DNA of 64,000 nucleotides from JBEVJK01 sp040510195 (GCA_040510195.1 JBEVJK010000132.1:1-64000), one strand, 5' to 3'; positions 52,810-62,688 are shown, numbered from the stretch's first letter. Notes: generated by a model not told the origin, from the letters alone. Numbers and translations are program-made.

Positions 52810-54270
52810 CTATTCGGCAGCGGTGGCGACGGGCACGAAGTCGGGCGAATCCGTCGAGGCGTAGTTGAAGGTGACGTCCTTCCAGATGTCGAGCGCCTGC
52901 TTGAGCGGCAGGCAGAACTTCGCCGCTTCCTGCAGGATCTCCGGCCCCTCGCGGACGATGTCGCGGCCCTCGTTGCGGGCAAGGACCATGGCTTCCAGCG
53001 CCACCCGGTTGGCGGTGGCGCCGGCGGCGATTCCCATCGGGTGGCCGATGGTGCCGCCGCCGAACTGCAGCACGGTGTCCTCGCCGAGCAGGTCGAGAAG
53101 CTGGTGCATCTGGCCGGCATGGATGCCGCCGGAGGCGACCGGCATCATCTTGTTGAGCGAGGCCCAATGCTGGTCGAAGAACACGCCGTTCTCCAGCCGC
53201 ATCGGATTGTAGTCCTCGCGGCAGATGTCGTAGTAGCCCTTGGTCGTGGCGGGATCGCCTTCCAGCTTGCCGACCACCGTCCCGGCGTGGATGTGGTCGA
53301 CGCCGGCGAGCCGCATCCACTTGGCGATGACGCGGAACGACACGCCGTGGCTCTTCTGCCGCGTATAGGTCGAGTGCCCGGCCCGATGGAGGTGCAGCAC
53401 CATGTCGTTCCGGCGCGCCCACTTGGCCATGGATTGAATGGCCGTATAGCCAATGACGAGGTCGATCATGACGATGACCGAGCCGATCTCCCTGGCGAAT
53501 TCGGCGCGCTCGTACATGTCCTCCATGGTGGCGGCGGTGACGTTGAGATAGGTGCCCTTGATCTCGCCGGTCTCGGCCTGCGCCTTGTTCACCGCCTCCA
53601 TGCAGTAGAGGAAGCGCTCCCGCCAGTGCATGAAGGGCTGCGAGTTGATGTTCTCGTCGTCCTTGGTGAAGTCGAGCCCGCCCTTCAACGCCTCGTAGAC
53701 GACGCGGCCGTAGTTGCGGCCCGATAGGCCGAGCTTCGGCTTCACCGTAGCGCCGAGCAGCGGCCGGCCGAACTTGTCGAGGCGCTCGCGTTCGACCACG
53801 ATGCCGGTCGCCGGGCCCTGGAAGGTCTTCACATAGGCGACCGGCAGCCGCATGTCCTCCAGCCGCAGCGCCTTCAGCGGCTTGAACCCAAAGACATTGC
53901 CGATGATAGAGGCGGTGAGGTTGGCGATCGACCCCGGCTCGAACAGATCGAGATCGTAGGCGATGTAGGCGAAGTACTGTCCGGGCGCGTTGGGCACGGA
54001 ATCCACGCGGTAGGCCTTGGCGCGATACTTCTCCTTGGCCGTCAGGCGGTCCGTCCACACCACCGTCCAGGTGGCGGTGGAGGATTCGCCCGCCACCGCG
54101 GCGGCCGCCTCGATCGGGTCGACACCGTCCTGCGGCGTGATGCGGAAGAGCGCGATGACGTCGGTGTCCTTCGGCTCGTAGTCGGGCTCCCAATAGCCCA
54201 TCTTCTTGTATTCCATCACGCCGGAGCGATAGCGTTCGGCGCCGGTGACGGTTTCCGATCGATTGGCCAT
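52810..54270 (-). CDS. cbbL: RuBisCO large subunit, form IC
   Basis: A 486-residue large subunit starting at the ATG at 54270. Lys177 of ATVKPKLG and the carbamylated Lys203 in GGLDFTKDDENINSQPF are present, as is the loop-6 region GTVVGKLEGD. The sequence (MGYWEPDYEPKDTDV, DDENINSQPFMHWRERF) is that of red-type proteobacterial enzymes. It fixes CO2 onto ribulose bisphosphate. Operon order is F-P-T-A-L-S-X-E. Confidence 0.97.
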   Translation of the reverse strand: MANRSETVTGAERYRSGVMEYKKMGYWEPDYEPKDTDVIALFRITPQDGVDPIEAAAAVAGESSTATWTVVWTDRLTAKEKYRAKAYRVDSVPNAPGQYFAYIAYDLDLFEPGSIANLTASIIGNVFGFKPLKALRLEDMRLPVAYVKTFQGPATGIVVERERLDKFGRPLLGATVKPKLGLSGRNYGRVVYEALKGGLDFTKDDENINSQPFMHWRERFLYCMEAVNKAQAETGEIKGTYLNVTAATMEDMYERAEFAREIGSVIVMIDLVIGYTAIQSMAKWARRNDMVLHLHRAGHSTYTRQKSHGVSFRVIAKWMRLAGVDHIHAGTVVGKLEGDPATTKGYYDICREDYNPMRLENGVFFDQHWASLNKMMPVASGGIHAGQMHQLLDLLGEDTVLQFGGGTIGHPMGIAAGATANRVALEAMVLARNEGRDIVREGPEILQEAAKFCLPLKQALDIWKDVTFNYASTDSPDFVPVATAAE

Positions 54271-54308
54271 GGCCTTGTCCTTTCCTTTTCGGTTGGCTGG
54301 CTGCCGCG

Positions 54309-55388
54309 TCACGCGGCCCTGGCGGTCCTGACATGCGGGTCGAGGCGGCCCGCGGCGTAGCGTCGGGCCATCTCGTCCATCGAGACGACCTTGATCCTGG
54401 AGGCGTTGCCGGCGGTGCCGAAGCGCTCCAGCCGGTCGCGGCAGAGGTCGCGCATGGCGTCCATCGCCGGCTTCAGGAACTTGCGCGGGTCGAACTCGCC
54501 CGGATGCTCGGTCGCGATGCGGCGGAACTGGCCGGTCATCGCCATGCGGCAGTCGGTGTCGATGTTGACCTTGCGCACCCCGTGGCGGATGCCGCGCTCG
54601 ATCTCCTCGACGGGGACGCCGTAGGTCTGCGGCATCTCGCCGCCGAAGCGGTTGATGAGGTCCTGCAAGGCCTGCGGCACCGAGGAGGAGCCGTGCATGA
54701 CGAGGTGGGTGTCCGGGAGCTTGGCGTGGATCTCCTCGATGACACGCATGGCCAGAATGTCGCCGTCGGGACGCCGGCTGAACTTGTAGGCGCCATGCGA
54801 GGTGCCGCAGGCGATCGCCAGCGCGTCGACCTTGGTGCGCATGACGAAGTCGACCGCCTGGTCGGGATCGGTCAGCAGCTGGTCGTGGGAGAGCATGCCT
54901 TGCGCGCCGTGACCGTCCTCGGCCTCGCTCTCGCCGCTCTCCAGCGAGCCGAGCACGCCGAGCTCGCCCTCGACCGAGGCGCCGACATGGTGTGCCATGC
55001 GGGCGACCCGCTCGGTGATTTCGACATTGTCGTCGTAGCTCGCCGGGGTCTTGGCATCGGCCAGCAGGGAGCCGTCCATCATCACCGAGGTGAAGCCGTG
55101 GCGGATCGCCGTCAGGCAGGTCGCCTCGTCGTTGCCGTGGTCCTGGTGCATGCAGACCGGGATTTCGGGGTAGATCTCGGCCAGCGCGTCGATCATGCGG
55201 GAAAGCATGATGTCGTTGGCGTAGCTGCGGGCGCCGCGCGAGGCCTGCAGGATGACCGGCGCGTCGGTGGCGCGCGCCGCTTCCATGATCGCCAGGCCCT
55301 GCTCCATGTTGTTGATGTTGAAGGCGGGAACGCCGTAGCCATGCTCGGCCGCATGGTCGAGAAGCTGGCGGAGGGTGATGCGGGCCAT
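54309..55388 (-). CDS. cbbA: Class II fructose-bisphosphate aldolase
   Basis: A 359-residue zinc aldolase. It has PAFNINNMEQ, the metal His motif VCMHQDHGND, the second His in GTSHGAYKF and MHGSSSVPQ. It makes fructose and sedoheptulose bisphosphates for the Calvin cycle. It lies 38 bp upstream of cbbL and 14 bp after cbbT. Confidence 0.96.
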   Translation of the reverse strand: MARITLRQLLDHAAEHGYGVPAFNINNMEQGLAIMEAARATDAPVILQASRGARSYANDIMLSRMIDALAEIYPEIPVCMHQDHGNDEATCLTAIRHGFTSVMMDGSLLADAKTPASYDDNVEITERVARMAHHVGASVEGELGVLGSLESGESEAEDGHGAQGMLSHDQLLTDPDQAVDFVMRTKVDALAIACGTSHGAYKFSRRPDGDILAMRVIEEIHAKLPDTHLVMHGSSSVPQALQDLINRFGGEMPQTYGVPVEEIERGIRHGVRKVNIDTDCRMAMTGQFRRIATEHPGEFDPRKFLKPAMDAMRDLCRDRLERFGTAGNASRIKVVSMDEMARRYAAGRLDPHVRTARAA

Positions 55389-55402
55389 GTCGTTTCGTCT
55401 CC

Positions 55403-57409
55403 TCAGGCGATGCGTTCGAGGGCCGCCGCGGCGACCGCTTCGGGGGTGATCTCAAAGTGGCGGTAAAGGTCGGGCGCCGGTGCGCTGGCGCCGAAGCCGG
55501 TCATGCCGACGAAGCCGCCGGCCTCGCCGATCCAGCGATCCCAGCCGAGCCGGGCGGCCGCCTCCACGGCGATGCGGGGGGCGGTGCCGAGAAGGGCGGC
55601 GCGCCAGGCCGCGTCCTGTTCCTCGAAGAGCTCCCAGCAGGGCATCGAGACCACCGCCACGGCCAGCCCGTGCTCGGCGGCGAGGCGCTCGGCGGCGGCG
55701 ACGGCGATCTCCACCTCGGAGCCGGTGGCGAGCAGCGTGGCATCGCGCCGCGCGCCGGGGTCGCGCAGCAGGTAGGCGCCGCGCGCGCTGGCGTTTTCCG
55801 GGCGGTCGGCATCCCTCAGCATCGGCAGGTTCTGCCGCGACAGCACCAGCACGCTCGGCCGGTGCTTCTGGCGCAGCGCCAGCTCCCAGGCCTCGGCCGT
55901 CTCGACGATGTCGGCGGGACGGAAGACGAGCAGGTTGGGCGTTGCGCGCAGCATCGCCAGGTGCTCGACCGGCTGGTGGGTCGGCCCGTCCTCGCCGAGG
56001 CCGATCGAATCGTGCGTCATCACGTAGACGACGCGCTTGCCCATCAAGGCCGACAGCCGCATGGCGCCGCGCGCATAGTCGGCGAAGCAGAGGAAGGTGC
56101 CGCCATAGGGCACGAAGCCGCCATGCAGCGCCAGTCCGTTCATGGCGGCTGCCATGCCGTGCTCGCGGATGCCGTAGTGGATGTAGCGGCCGGAGAAGTC
56201 CTCGGCCGAGACGCGGCCCATGCCGGCGGTCAGCGTCAGGTTGGAGTGCGTCAGGTCGGCGGAGCCGCCGATGGTGAGCTCGGTCGCCGCGTTGATGACG
56301 GCGAGCGAAAGCTCAGAGGCCTTGCGCGTGGCGACCTTGGTCGCCTTGGCGATGTGCTCGCTGCGGAAGGCGCTCAGGCCCTGGAAGACGGCCTCCGGCA
56401 GCGCGCCGGCGATCGCCGCCTCGAAGGCCGCGCGGTGGGGTGCCGCGGCGAGCCGCTTCTCCCATGCGGCGCGTGCCGCCTTGCCGCGGCGTCCGACCTC
56501 CGCCCAGGTCTCGCGGATCCCGGCGGGGACTTCGAACGGCGCGTGAGGCCAGCCGATCGCCTGGCGCGTGGCGGCGATCTCGGACTCGCCAAGCGGCGCG
56601 CCGTGGGTCTTCTCCGAGCCGCCCAGATTGGGCGCGCCCTTGCCGATCACCGTCCGGCAGGCGATCAGCGAGGGGCGAGGGTCCTGCCGGGCGGCTTCGA
56701 TCGCCCGGGCGACCGCCTCGGCATCGTGGCCGTCGACCGACTGGACGTGCCAGCCGGCGGCGGCGAAGCGGGCCGGCTGGTCCATCGAGGTCGACAGCGA
56801 GGTCGCGCCGTCGATCGAGATGCGGTTGTCGTCCCACAACACCACGAGACGGCCGAGCCTCAGATGCCCGGCAAGGTCGATCGCCTCGTGGCTGATGCCT
56901 TCCTGCAGGCAGCCGTCGCCGGCGATCGCATAGGTGAAATGGTCGACCAGCGTCTCGCCGTAGCGGGCGGCGTGCAGGCGCTCGGCAAGTGCCATGCCGA
57001 CGGCGGTGGCGATGCCCTGGCCGAGCGGCCCGGTGGTCGTCTCGATGCCCTGCGCATGGCCGAACTCTGGATGGCCGGCGGTGCGGCTGCCGAGCTGGCG
57101 GAAGCGCTGCAGCTCCTCGACAGGCATGTCGGCATAGCCGACCAGGTGGTGCAGGGCGTATTGCAGCATCGAGCCGTGGCCGGCCGAGAGCACGAAACGG
57201 TCGCGGTCGGGCCAATCGGGAGCCGAAGGATCGATCTTGAGGAAGCGGCCGAACAGCACGGTGGCGACGTCGGCCATGCCCATCGGCATGCCCGGATGGC
57301 CGGACTTCGCCTTCTCGACCGCGTCCATGGCGAGTGCGCGGATGGCATCGGCCATGTCGCGCTCCGAGGCGGCGAGGGGAGCGGTGCGGCGGGCGGTTTC
57401 GATGTTCAT
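55403..57409 (-). CDS. cbbT: Transketolase
   Basis: A 668-residue thiamine-diphosphate enzyme. Motifs include AKSGHPGMPMGMADVATVLF, the cofactor site AIAGDGCLQEGISHEA with its later VLWDDNRIS, and YVMTHDSIGLGEDGPTHQPVEH. It moves two-carbon units in ribulose bisphosphate regeneration. It follows prkB by 15 bp on the - strand. Confidence 0.96.
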   Translation of the reverse strand: MNIETARRTAPLAASERDMADAIRALAMDAVEKAKSGHPGMPMGMADVATVLFGRFLKIDPSAPDWPDRDRFVLSAGHGSMLQYALHHLVGYADMPVEELQRFRQLGSRTAGHPEFGHAQGIETTTGPLGQGIATAVGMALAERLHAARYGETLVDHFTYAIAGDGCLQEGISHEAIDLAGHLRLGRLVVLWDDNRISIDGATSLSTSMDQPARFAAAGWHVQSVDGHDAEAVARAIEAARQDPRPSLIACRTVIGKGAPNLGGSEKTHGAPLGESEIAATRQAIGWPHAPFEVPAGIRETWAEVGRRGKAARAAWEKRLAAAPHRAAFEAAIAGALPEAVFQGLSAFRSEHIAKATKVATRKASELSLAVINAATELTIGGSADLTHSNLTLTAGMGRVSAEDFSGRYIHYGIREHGMAAAMNGLALHGGFVPYGGTFLCFADYARGAMRLSALMGKRVVYVMTHDSIGLGEDGPTHQPVEHLAMLRATPNLLVFRPADIVETAEAWELALRQKHRPSVLVLSRQNLPMLRDADRPENASARGAYLLRDPGARRDATLLATGSEVEIAVAAAERLAAEHGLAVAVVSMPCWELFEEQDAAWRAALLGTAPRIAVEAAARLGWDRWIGEAGGFVGMTGFGASAPAPDLYRHFEITPEAVAAAALERIA

Positions 57410-57424
57410 GACGGTCAGACCCCT

Positions 57425-58297
57425 TCAGGACACACGGCGCTTGCGCTCGATCAGCTGCAGGATGAGCGGGGTGAGGATGAGCTGCATGGCGAGGTCGAGC
57501 TTGTTGCCCGGCACCACGATGGAGTTGGCCCGCGACATGAAGGAGTCGTGGATCATCGACAGCAGATAGGGGAAATCGATGCCGCGCGGGTTGGCGAAGC
57601 GGATGACCAGCATCGACTCGTCCGGCGTCGGGATCCAACGGGCGATGAAGGGGTTGGAGGTGTCGACGATCGGCACGCGCTGGAAATTGATGTTGGTCAG
57701 CGCGAATTGCGGAACGATGTAGCGGACATAGTCCGGCATGCGTCGCAGGATCACGTCCATCACCGCCTCGGTGGAGTAGCCGCGGGTGGCGCGGTCGCGG
57801 TGGATCTTCTGGATCCACTCGAGGTTGATCACCGGCACGACGCCGATCTTCAGGTCGGCCAGCGCGGCGAGGTTGACCTTGTCGGTCACCGCGCAGCCGT
57901 GCAGGCCTTCGTAAAAGAGCAGGTCGCTATGGGGAAACTCGCGCCAGTCGGTGAAGGTGCCCGGCGGCGTGCCGTAGAGGTTTTCCTCTTCTTCGTCATG
58001 GACATAGGTCCGGGTGCGCCCGGTGCCCCGGCGGCCGTATTCCTCGAAGACCTCGTGCAGGATCGGCAGCTCGTTGGCCTCGGCGTGGAAATGAGTGAAG
58101 TTGGGGTTGCCGCCCTTCTCCTCCTCGGCGACCTTGTCGCGCATGGCCAGCCGGTCGTAGCGGTGAAAGGCGTCGCCTTCGATGAAGGCGGCTTCCACCT
58201 TCTCGCGCCGGAAGATCTGTTCGAAAATGCGCTTTACCGAGGTGGTGCCGGCGCCCGAAGAGCCGGTGATCGAAATGATCGGGTGCTTTGCCGACAC
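57425..58297 (-). CDS. cbbP: Phosphoribulokinase
   Basis: A 290-residue class I (bacterial octameric) phosphoribulokinase. GTG start at 58297 after a strong GGAGGAGGAG sequence. The P-loop is TGSSGAGTTSVK, with later substrate-binding regions AFIEGDAFHRYDR and FYEGLHGC. It makes ribulose 1,5-bisphosphate from ribulose 5-phosphate and ATP. Second gene of the cbb operon. Confidence 0.96.
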   Translation of the reverse strand: MSAKHPIISITGSSGAGTTSVKRIFEQIFRREKVEAAFIEGDAFHRYDRLAMRDKVAEEEKGGNPNFTHFHAEANELPILHEVFEEYGRRGTGRTRTYVHDEEEENLYGTPPGTFTDWREFPHSDLLFYEGLHGCAVTDKVNLAALADLKIGVVPVINLEWIQKIHRDRATRGYSTEAVMDVILRRMPDYVRYIVPQFALTNINFQRVPIVDTSNPFIARWIPTPDESMLVIRFANPRGIDFPYLLSMIHDSFMSRANSIVVPGNKLDLAMQLILTPLILQLIERKRRVS

Positions 58298-58314
58298 GGT
58301 TTCTCCTCCTCCGG

Positions 58315-59400
58315 TCAGGCGCGGAACAGGCCGCGATTGCTGAACAGTGGAGCCCGCTCGCCGATCGAGCTCGGCTCGGTGTGGTAGCGGACGATGCGGG
58401 CGACCTCGCGCGCCGAGCCGAACACCACCGGCGTGCGCTGGTGAAGGCTCTCGGGCACGAGGTCGAGCAGCCGGCGGACGGTGTCGGTGGCGCCGCCGCC
58501 GGCCTGCTCGACGAGGAAGGCGATCGGGTTGGCTTCGTAGACGAGCCGCAGCCGGCCCTGATGGTAGCCGCGGCGCTGGTCGCCGGGGTAGAGGAAGACG
58601 CCGCCGCGGATCAGGATGCGATAGCAATCGGCGACGAGCGACGCGATCCAGCGCATGTTGAAATCACGGCCGCGCGGCCCGTCGACGCCCTTCAGGCAAT
58701 CGTCGACATAGAGGCGCACCGCCTCGTCCCAGTGGCGGTAGTTGGCGGCGTTGATGGCGAATTCCTGCGTGCGCTCGGGGATGATGCGGCTCTCATAGGC
58801 CTGCACGAAAGTGCCGAGCCGGGTGGAGAGCACGAACACATGCGTGCCGCTGCCCAGCGAAAGCACCAAGGCGAGCTGCGGCCCGTAGATGAAGAAGCCG
58901 GCGCCGAGCTGACTCGATCCCGCCTGCAAAAAAGGGGCGGCCGGGTTGTCGCCCGGCGCGCCAGTTGCGGGGAGGATCGAGAAGATGGTGCCGATCGAGA
59001 CGTTGGCCTCGATGTTGGAGGATCCGTCGAGCGGGTCGATGGCGATCGCCAGCGGCGCGGCGGGGTCGAGCAGCACGGGGCTGTCCAACTCCTCCGACGC
59101 GTAGCTCGCCACCGGCGCCCGGCGCGCGGCATTCAGGAAGAGGTCGTCGGCGAGGATGTCGAGCTCCTTCTGGACGTCGCCGTCGGCATTGGTGCCGCGG
59201 GCGCCGGCGAAGGCGGCGCCGAGCACGCCCAGGTTCAGCGTGTGGCGGATCTTGCCGGCCGCCTCCGCCAGGCTGGCGACCGTGGCGGCCACCGCCTGCT
59301 TCAGCGGATCGCCGTCGCGGGAGTAGGAATTCAGGAAGGCATCCAGCGTGGCCGCGGTCATCTCGTCCTCCCGGGCCAAATCGGCCGGCTCGGTGGTCAT
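58315..59400 (-). CDS. cbbF: Class I fructose-1,6-bisphosphatase
   Basis: A 361-residue phosphatase. The metal-binding motif AIDPLDGSSNIEANVSIGTIF and the active loop YEANPIAFLVEQAGGGATD are clear. It also serves sedoheptulose bisphosphate in many bacteria. It is the first gene of the cbb operon, 72 bp from the divergent cbbR gene. Confidence 0.96.
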   Translation of the reverse strand: MTTEPADLAREDEMTAATLDAFLNSYSRDGDPLKQAVAATVASLAEAAGKIRHTLNLGVLGAAFAGARGTNADGDVQKELDILADDLFLNAARRAPVASYASEELDSPVLLDPAAPLAIAIDPLDGSSNIEANVSIGTIFSILPATGAPGDNPAAPFLQAGSSQLGAGFFIYGPQLALVLSLGSGTHVFVLSTRLGTFVQAYESRIIPERTQEFAINAANYRHWDEAVRLYVDDCLKGVDGPRGRDFNMRWIASLVADCYRILIRGGVFLYPGDQRRGYHQGRLRLVYEANPIAFLVEQAGGGATDTVRRLLDLVPESLHQRTPVVFGSAREVARIVRYHTEPSSIGERAPLFSNRGLFRA

Positions 59401-59472
59401 CAGACCCGCGCCACTTAGCTAAGTAAATTTCAATAACTTTACGAAGCTCCTTAAAAAATCTTAGTATGGGTT
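59401..59472. promoter_or_regulatory. Divergent cbbF-cbbR promoter region with probable CbbR sites
   Basis: A 72-bp AT-rich gap. TTAGCTAAGTAA lies at about 59415-59426 and TTAAAAAATCTTAG at about 59451-59464. These resemble LysR-type T-N-A half sites placed with dyad spacing, and CbbR is known to bind such sites between its gene and the cbb operon. Exact promoter elements are not assigned. Confidence 0.6.
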
Positions 59473-60402
59473 ATGCGCAACCTCAGCCTCCGCCAGCTCA
59501 AATCCTTGCTGGCGATTCAACAAACAGGCAAAATCGTCAATGCTGCCAAGGGGTTAGGGCTTTCCGCATCGGCGGTGACAATCCAGCTTCGCCAGCTCGA
59601 GGACGATGTCGGGCTGGCCTTGTTCGACCGCACCTCGGACGGCATGCGTCCCACTGCCGCAGGGCTCGCCTTCATCGACGCCGCGCAGGCCCTCGAAGAG
59701 CGGCTGAGGCTGCTCGAGGACCAGATCGAGGCGATCAAGGGCGTGCGCAGCGGCAGCCTGAAGCTCGGCGTGGTGTCGACGGCCAAATATTTCGCGCCAC
59801 GGCTGATGGCGGCCTTCATGAAGGAGCATCCGGCGATCGACATGCGGCTTTCGGTGGGCAATCGTGCGGAGATCATCGCCAGCCTGAAGAACCACGAGGT
59901 CGACGTGGCGCTGATGGGGCGGCCCGCGCGGGAGATCCCGCTTCGCGCCGCGGCCTTCGGCGACCATCCGCTGGTCATCATCGCGCCGCCCGACCACAAG
60001 CTGGCTGCGGCGCGCGACATCTCCAAGGAGCGGATCGCCGAGGAGAACTTCCTGATCCGCGAGCCGGGATCGGGGACCCGCATCTCGCTGGAGATATTCT
60101 TCTCCGAATTGCCGGGCCGGCTCGACGATCTCGGCATCGAGATGGGCTCCAACGAGACGATCAAGCAGGCGGTGATGGCGGGGCTCGGCATCGCCTTCAT
60201 CTCGGCGCATACCATCGCCTCGGAGGTCGAGGCCGGGCGCCTGGTGATCCTCGACGTGGCCGGCATGCCGATCCGCCGCCAATGGTTCGGCGTCATGCGC
60301 TCCGACCGCACGGTGTCGCCGGCCATGGCAACCTTCCACGACTTCCTGTTGCGGAAGGGCGCGATGCACCTGCCGCTGTTCGGCCGGCTCTACCCGGAGT
60401 AG
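59473..60402 (+). CDS. cbbR: LysR-type regulator CbbR
   Basis: A 309-residue LysR regulator. The N-terminal HTH is within LRQLKSLLAIQQTGKIVNAAKGLGLSASAVTIQLRQLE (residues about 5-50). The effector domain begins near residue 90 with GSLKLGVVSTAKYFAPRLMAAF and resembles CbbR proteins. Its divergent position from cbbF and its sequence make CbbR assignment firm. It activates the operon in response to Calvin cycle metabolites. It converges on the next gene with a 5-bp gap. Confidence 0.95.
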   Translation: MRNLSLRQLKSLLAIQQTGKIVNAAKGLGLSASAVTIQLRQLEDDVGLALFDRTSDGMRPTAAGLAFIDAAQALEERLRLLEDQIEAIKGVRSGSLKLGVVSTAKYFAPRLMAAFMKEHPAIDMRLSVGNRAEIIASLKNHEVDVALMGRPAREIPLRAAAFGDHPLVIIAPPDHKLAAARDISKERIAEENFLIREPGSGTRISLEIFFSELPGRLDDLGIEMGSNETIKQAVMAGLGIAFISAHTIASEVEAGRLVILDVAGMPIRRQWFGVMRSDRTVSPAMATFHDFLLRKGAMHLPLFGRLYPE

Positions 60403-60407
60403 GGCGG

Positions 60408-61034
60408 CTACTGCCCGCCGGCGTCCTTTAGCGCTTCGGCGACCGTCTTCGACAGCGCATAGAGGCGCTGCTCGATGAGCGTTGGAACCTCGCAGACATA
60501 GGTCAGCGATTGCACGCGTTCCTCGAAGACGCGGGTCTCCCAGGTGAGCCGGTCGGTGCGGTCGGTGACCTCGGCGGCATTGGCATCCGCTTTGCCGCGC
60601 ATCGCGTCGAGCTCAGACGCCTCCTTGCGCAGCGTGGCAGCCAGCTCGACCTGCTTCTTCGCATAGCGGCCGATGCCTGAGATCACCTGGGACCTCTCTG
60701 CATTCATATGGTCGAAAAGCCCCTGGGCGAGCTTGCCGAGACGCTCGCTCGCCTGGCCCGGCTCGAGGGTGCCGGCGAAGGTGCGGATGTCGCCGGAGGC
60801 CTCGTCGAGAGGAACGCGGCGGGCCGACACTTCCTTGACCAGATCGGCGACGTCCTGGTCCGACGCCCAGGCCCCGGCCGAGGCCGGCAGCTCGGGACCG
60901 TTCCAGACCTGCGCCATCGACAGTTCCGGCACCTTGCGCTGGATGCACGGCCAGTCGGGGTCGCCGCCCGCGGCCAGTGCGATAGACGGGCCGGCCGCCA
61001 GCGCGGCGCAGAGCACGAGCGCGAAGCTCCGCAT
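60408..61034 (-). CDS. Exported coiled-coil protein of the PQQ-linked ABC system
   Basis: A 208-residue protein with signal peptide to about residue 21 (PSIALAAGG). Early PDWPCIQRKVPELSMAQVWNGPEL is followed by a long helical region (RYAKKQVELAATLRKEASELDAMRGK) and two Cys in all (Cys30 and CEVPTL). It is the last gene of the operon and its start overlaps the permease stop by one base. It belongs to the set of exported proteins that accompany the PQQ/lanthanide ABC transporter. Exact role unknown. Confidence 0.8.
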   Translation of the reverse strand: MRSFALVLCAALAAGPSIALAAGGDPDWPCIQRKVPELSMAQVWNGPELPASAGAWASDQDVADLVKEVSARRVPLDEASGDIRTFAGTLEPGQASERLGKLAQGLFDHMNAERSQVISGIGRYAKKQVELAATLRKEASELDAMRGKADANAAEVTDRTDRLTWETRVFEERVQSLTYVCEVPTLIEQRLYALSKTVAEALKDAGGQ

Positions 61035-61912
61035 CAGCCGTTTCCTCCCGTATCCTGCTTGCGGGTCATGAGACCCCTGGCGGGGTCGTAGGCGAGGATG
61101 GCGCCGGAAAGGAAGACCACGGCAAAGCCGGCGACGACGCCGAGCGACAGCCAATGCACCTGGCCGTAGAAGGCGAAGCGCACCAGCTCTACGGCATAGG
61201 TGAAGGGGTTGGCGAGGCAGATCTTGTAAAGCAGCGGCGAGGATTCCTGGATGCGCCACAGCGGATAGAGCGCCGGCGAGGCGAAATACATCGGGAAGAT
61301 GACGAAGTTCATCACCCCGGCGAAGTTCTCCAGCTGCTTGATCATCGACGACAGCAGGAGGCCGAGCGCGCCGAGCATCAGCCCGGCCAGGAACAAAGCG
61401 GGCAGCACCAGCAGGTAGCCGAGCGGCGGCGCCTTGACGCCCCAGAACCAGGCGACGGCCAGGAAGACGTAGACCTGCGCGAGCGACACCGCCACGCCGG
61501 CGAGCAGCTTGGCGGAGAGCAGGTACCAACGTGGGAAGGGGCTGACCAGGAGCGTGCGCATGTTGCCCATCTCGCGGTCGTAGACCATCGACAGCGACGA
61601 CTGCATGCCGCTGAAGAGCAGGATCATGCCGCACAGGCCCGGCGTGATGTAGACCTCGTACAGCACGTAGGTCTTGTAGGGCGGGATGATCGACACGCCG
61701 AGCACCTGGCGGAAGCCGGCGGCGAAGATGAACAGCCATAGCAGCGGCCTGACCAGCGAGGAGACGAAGCGTTCGCGCTGGTTCAGGAAGCGCAGCCCTT
61801 CGCGCACCAGGATGCCCTTCAGGCAGACCAGGTACTCGAAGGGTCCGAAGGGGCGCGCCGGCAGCGCCGTGGCGGCGCCTGGTGTCGCGTCGAGGCGGTC
61901 GGCGGCGCTCAC
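61034..61912 (-). CDS. ABC-2 permease of the PQQ-dependent alcohol dehydrogenase system
   Basis: A 292-residue ABC-2 type permease with about six hydrophobic segments. LNQRERFVSSLVRPLLWLFIFAAGF near residue 45, QSSLSMVYDREMGNMRTLLVSPFPRWYLLSAKLL and IFPMYFASPALYPLW are typical. The family is known from PedC-like proteins next to PQQ dehydrogenases. It overlaps the ATPase gene by 4 bp. Family knowledge links this transporter to lanthanide supply in Pseudomonas putida and Methylobacterium; direction of transport is not settled by sequence. Confidence 0.9.
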   Translation of the reverse strand: MSAADRLDATPGAATALPARPFGPFEYLVCLKGILVREGLRFLNQRERFVSSLVRPLLWLFIFAAGFRQVLGVSIIPPYKTYVLYEVYITPGLCGMILLFSGMQSSLSMVYDREMGNMRTLLVSPFPRWYLLSAKLLAGVAVSLAQVYVFLAVAWFWGVKAPPLGYLLVLPALFLAGLMLGALGLLLSSMIKQLENFAGVMNFVIFPMYFASPALYPLWRIQESSPLLYKICLANPFTYAVELVRFAFYGQVHWLSLGVVAGFAVVFLSGAILAYDPARGLMTRKQDTGGNG

Positions 61913-62688
61913 GGAGCGCCTCCGTCGGCTGCTCGATCCATGCCGGTCAGGCGGGCGAAAGCGGCGCCGACGGTGGCCGTGCCGGTCGCTGCCAGCACCT
62001 CCGAGACGGTGCCGGACGCCGCAAGGCGTCCCTCGGCGAGCACGAGGAGGTCGTCGCCCGGATCAACCTCGTCGATCAGGTGGGTGGCCCACAGTGCGCT
62101 GATGCCGTCGGTGTCGATCAGCCGGCGGATCGCGGCCAGGATGCCGGCGCGGGATTCCACGTCGAGCCCAACGGTCGCCTCGTCGAGCAGCAGCAGCGGC
62201 GGCCGGTGCAGCAGCGCGCGGGCGATCTCGATGCGGCGCATCTGACCGCCCGACAGGCTGCGGGCCTTGTCGTCGAGGCGCCCGGGCAGGCCGACGGCCT
62301 CCAGCAGGGCGGCGATGCGACGGCTCGCTTCCGCTTTGCCGATGCCATGCAGAGATGCATGGTAGGCGAGGTTCTGGCGGACGGTGAGATCGAGGTCGAG
62401 GGTGCGCGCCTGGAAGACGATGCCGAGCCGCCGAAGCGCCTCGCCCGACTGGCGGCCGACGTCGTGACCGAAGATGCGGATGGCTCCCTGCCGGGTGTCG
62501 AACAGGCGGCTGATCAGCGAAAACAGCGTCGTCTTGCCGGCGCCGTTGGGGCCGAGAAGCACCGTGAAGGAGGCCGGAGGGATCGAGAAGGACACGTCGG
62601 CGAGGGCTTGGCGCGCGCCATAGGCATGGCTGACGCCGGAGACGTCGAGCGCCGCCACACCGCTGCCGTTGGCCCTCACATGCTGCAC
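61909..62688 (-). CDS. ABC ATPase of the PQQ-dependent alcohol dehydrogenase system
   Basis: A 259-residue ATPase. Walker A GPNGAGKTTLFSL, signature LSGGQMRRIEIARAL, Walker B LLLLDEATVGLD and H-loop WATHLIDE are all canonical. It powers the ABC-2 permease encoded directly downstream. The family is restricted to quinoprotein gene neighbourhoods. Confidence 0.93.
   Translation of the reverse strand: MQHVRANGSGVAALDVSGVSHAYGARQALADVSFSIPPASFTVLLGPNGAGKTTLFSLISRLFDTRQGAIRIFGHDVGRQSGEALRRLGIVFQARTLDLDLTVRQNLAYHASLHGIGKAEASRRIAALLEAVGLPGRLDDKARSLSGGQMRRIEIARALLHRPPLLLLDEATVGLDVESRAGILAAIRRLIDTDGISALWATHLIDEVDPGDDLLVLAEGRLAASGTVSEVLAATGTATVGAAFARLTGMDRAADGGAP

Noticed and set aside
55457..58387. 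Open frame of 976 codons on the + strand
   Set aside because: Antisense shadow of cbbT and cbbP; codon bias and domains support the - strand genes.
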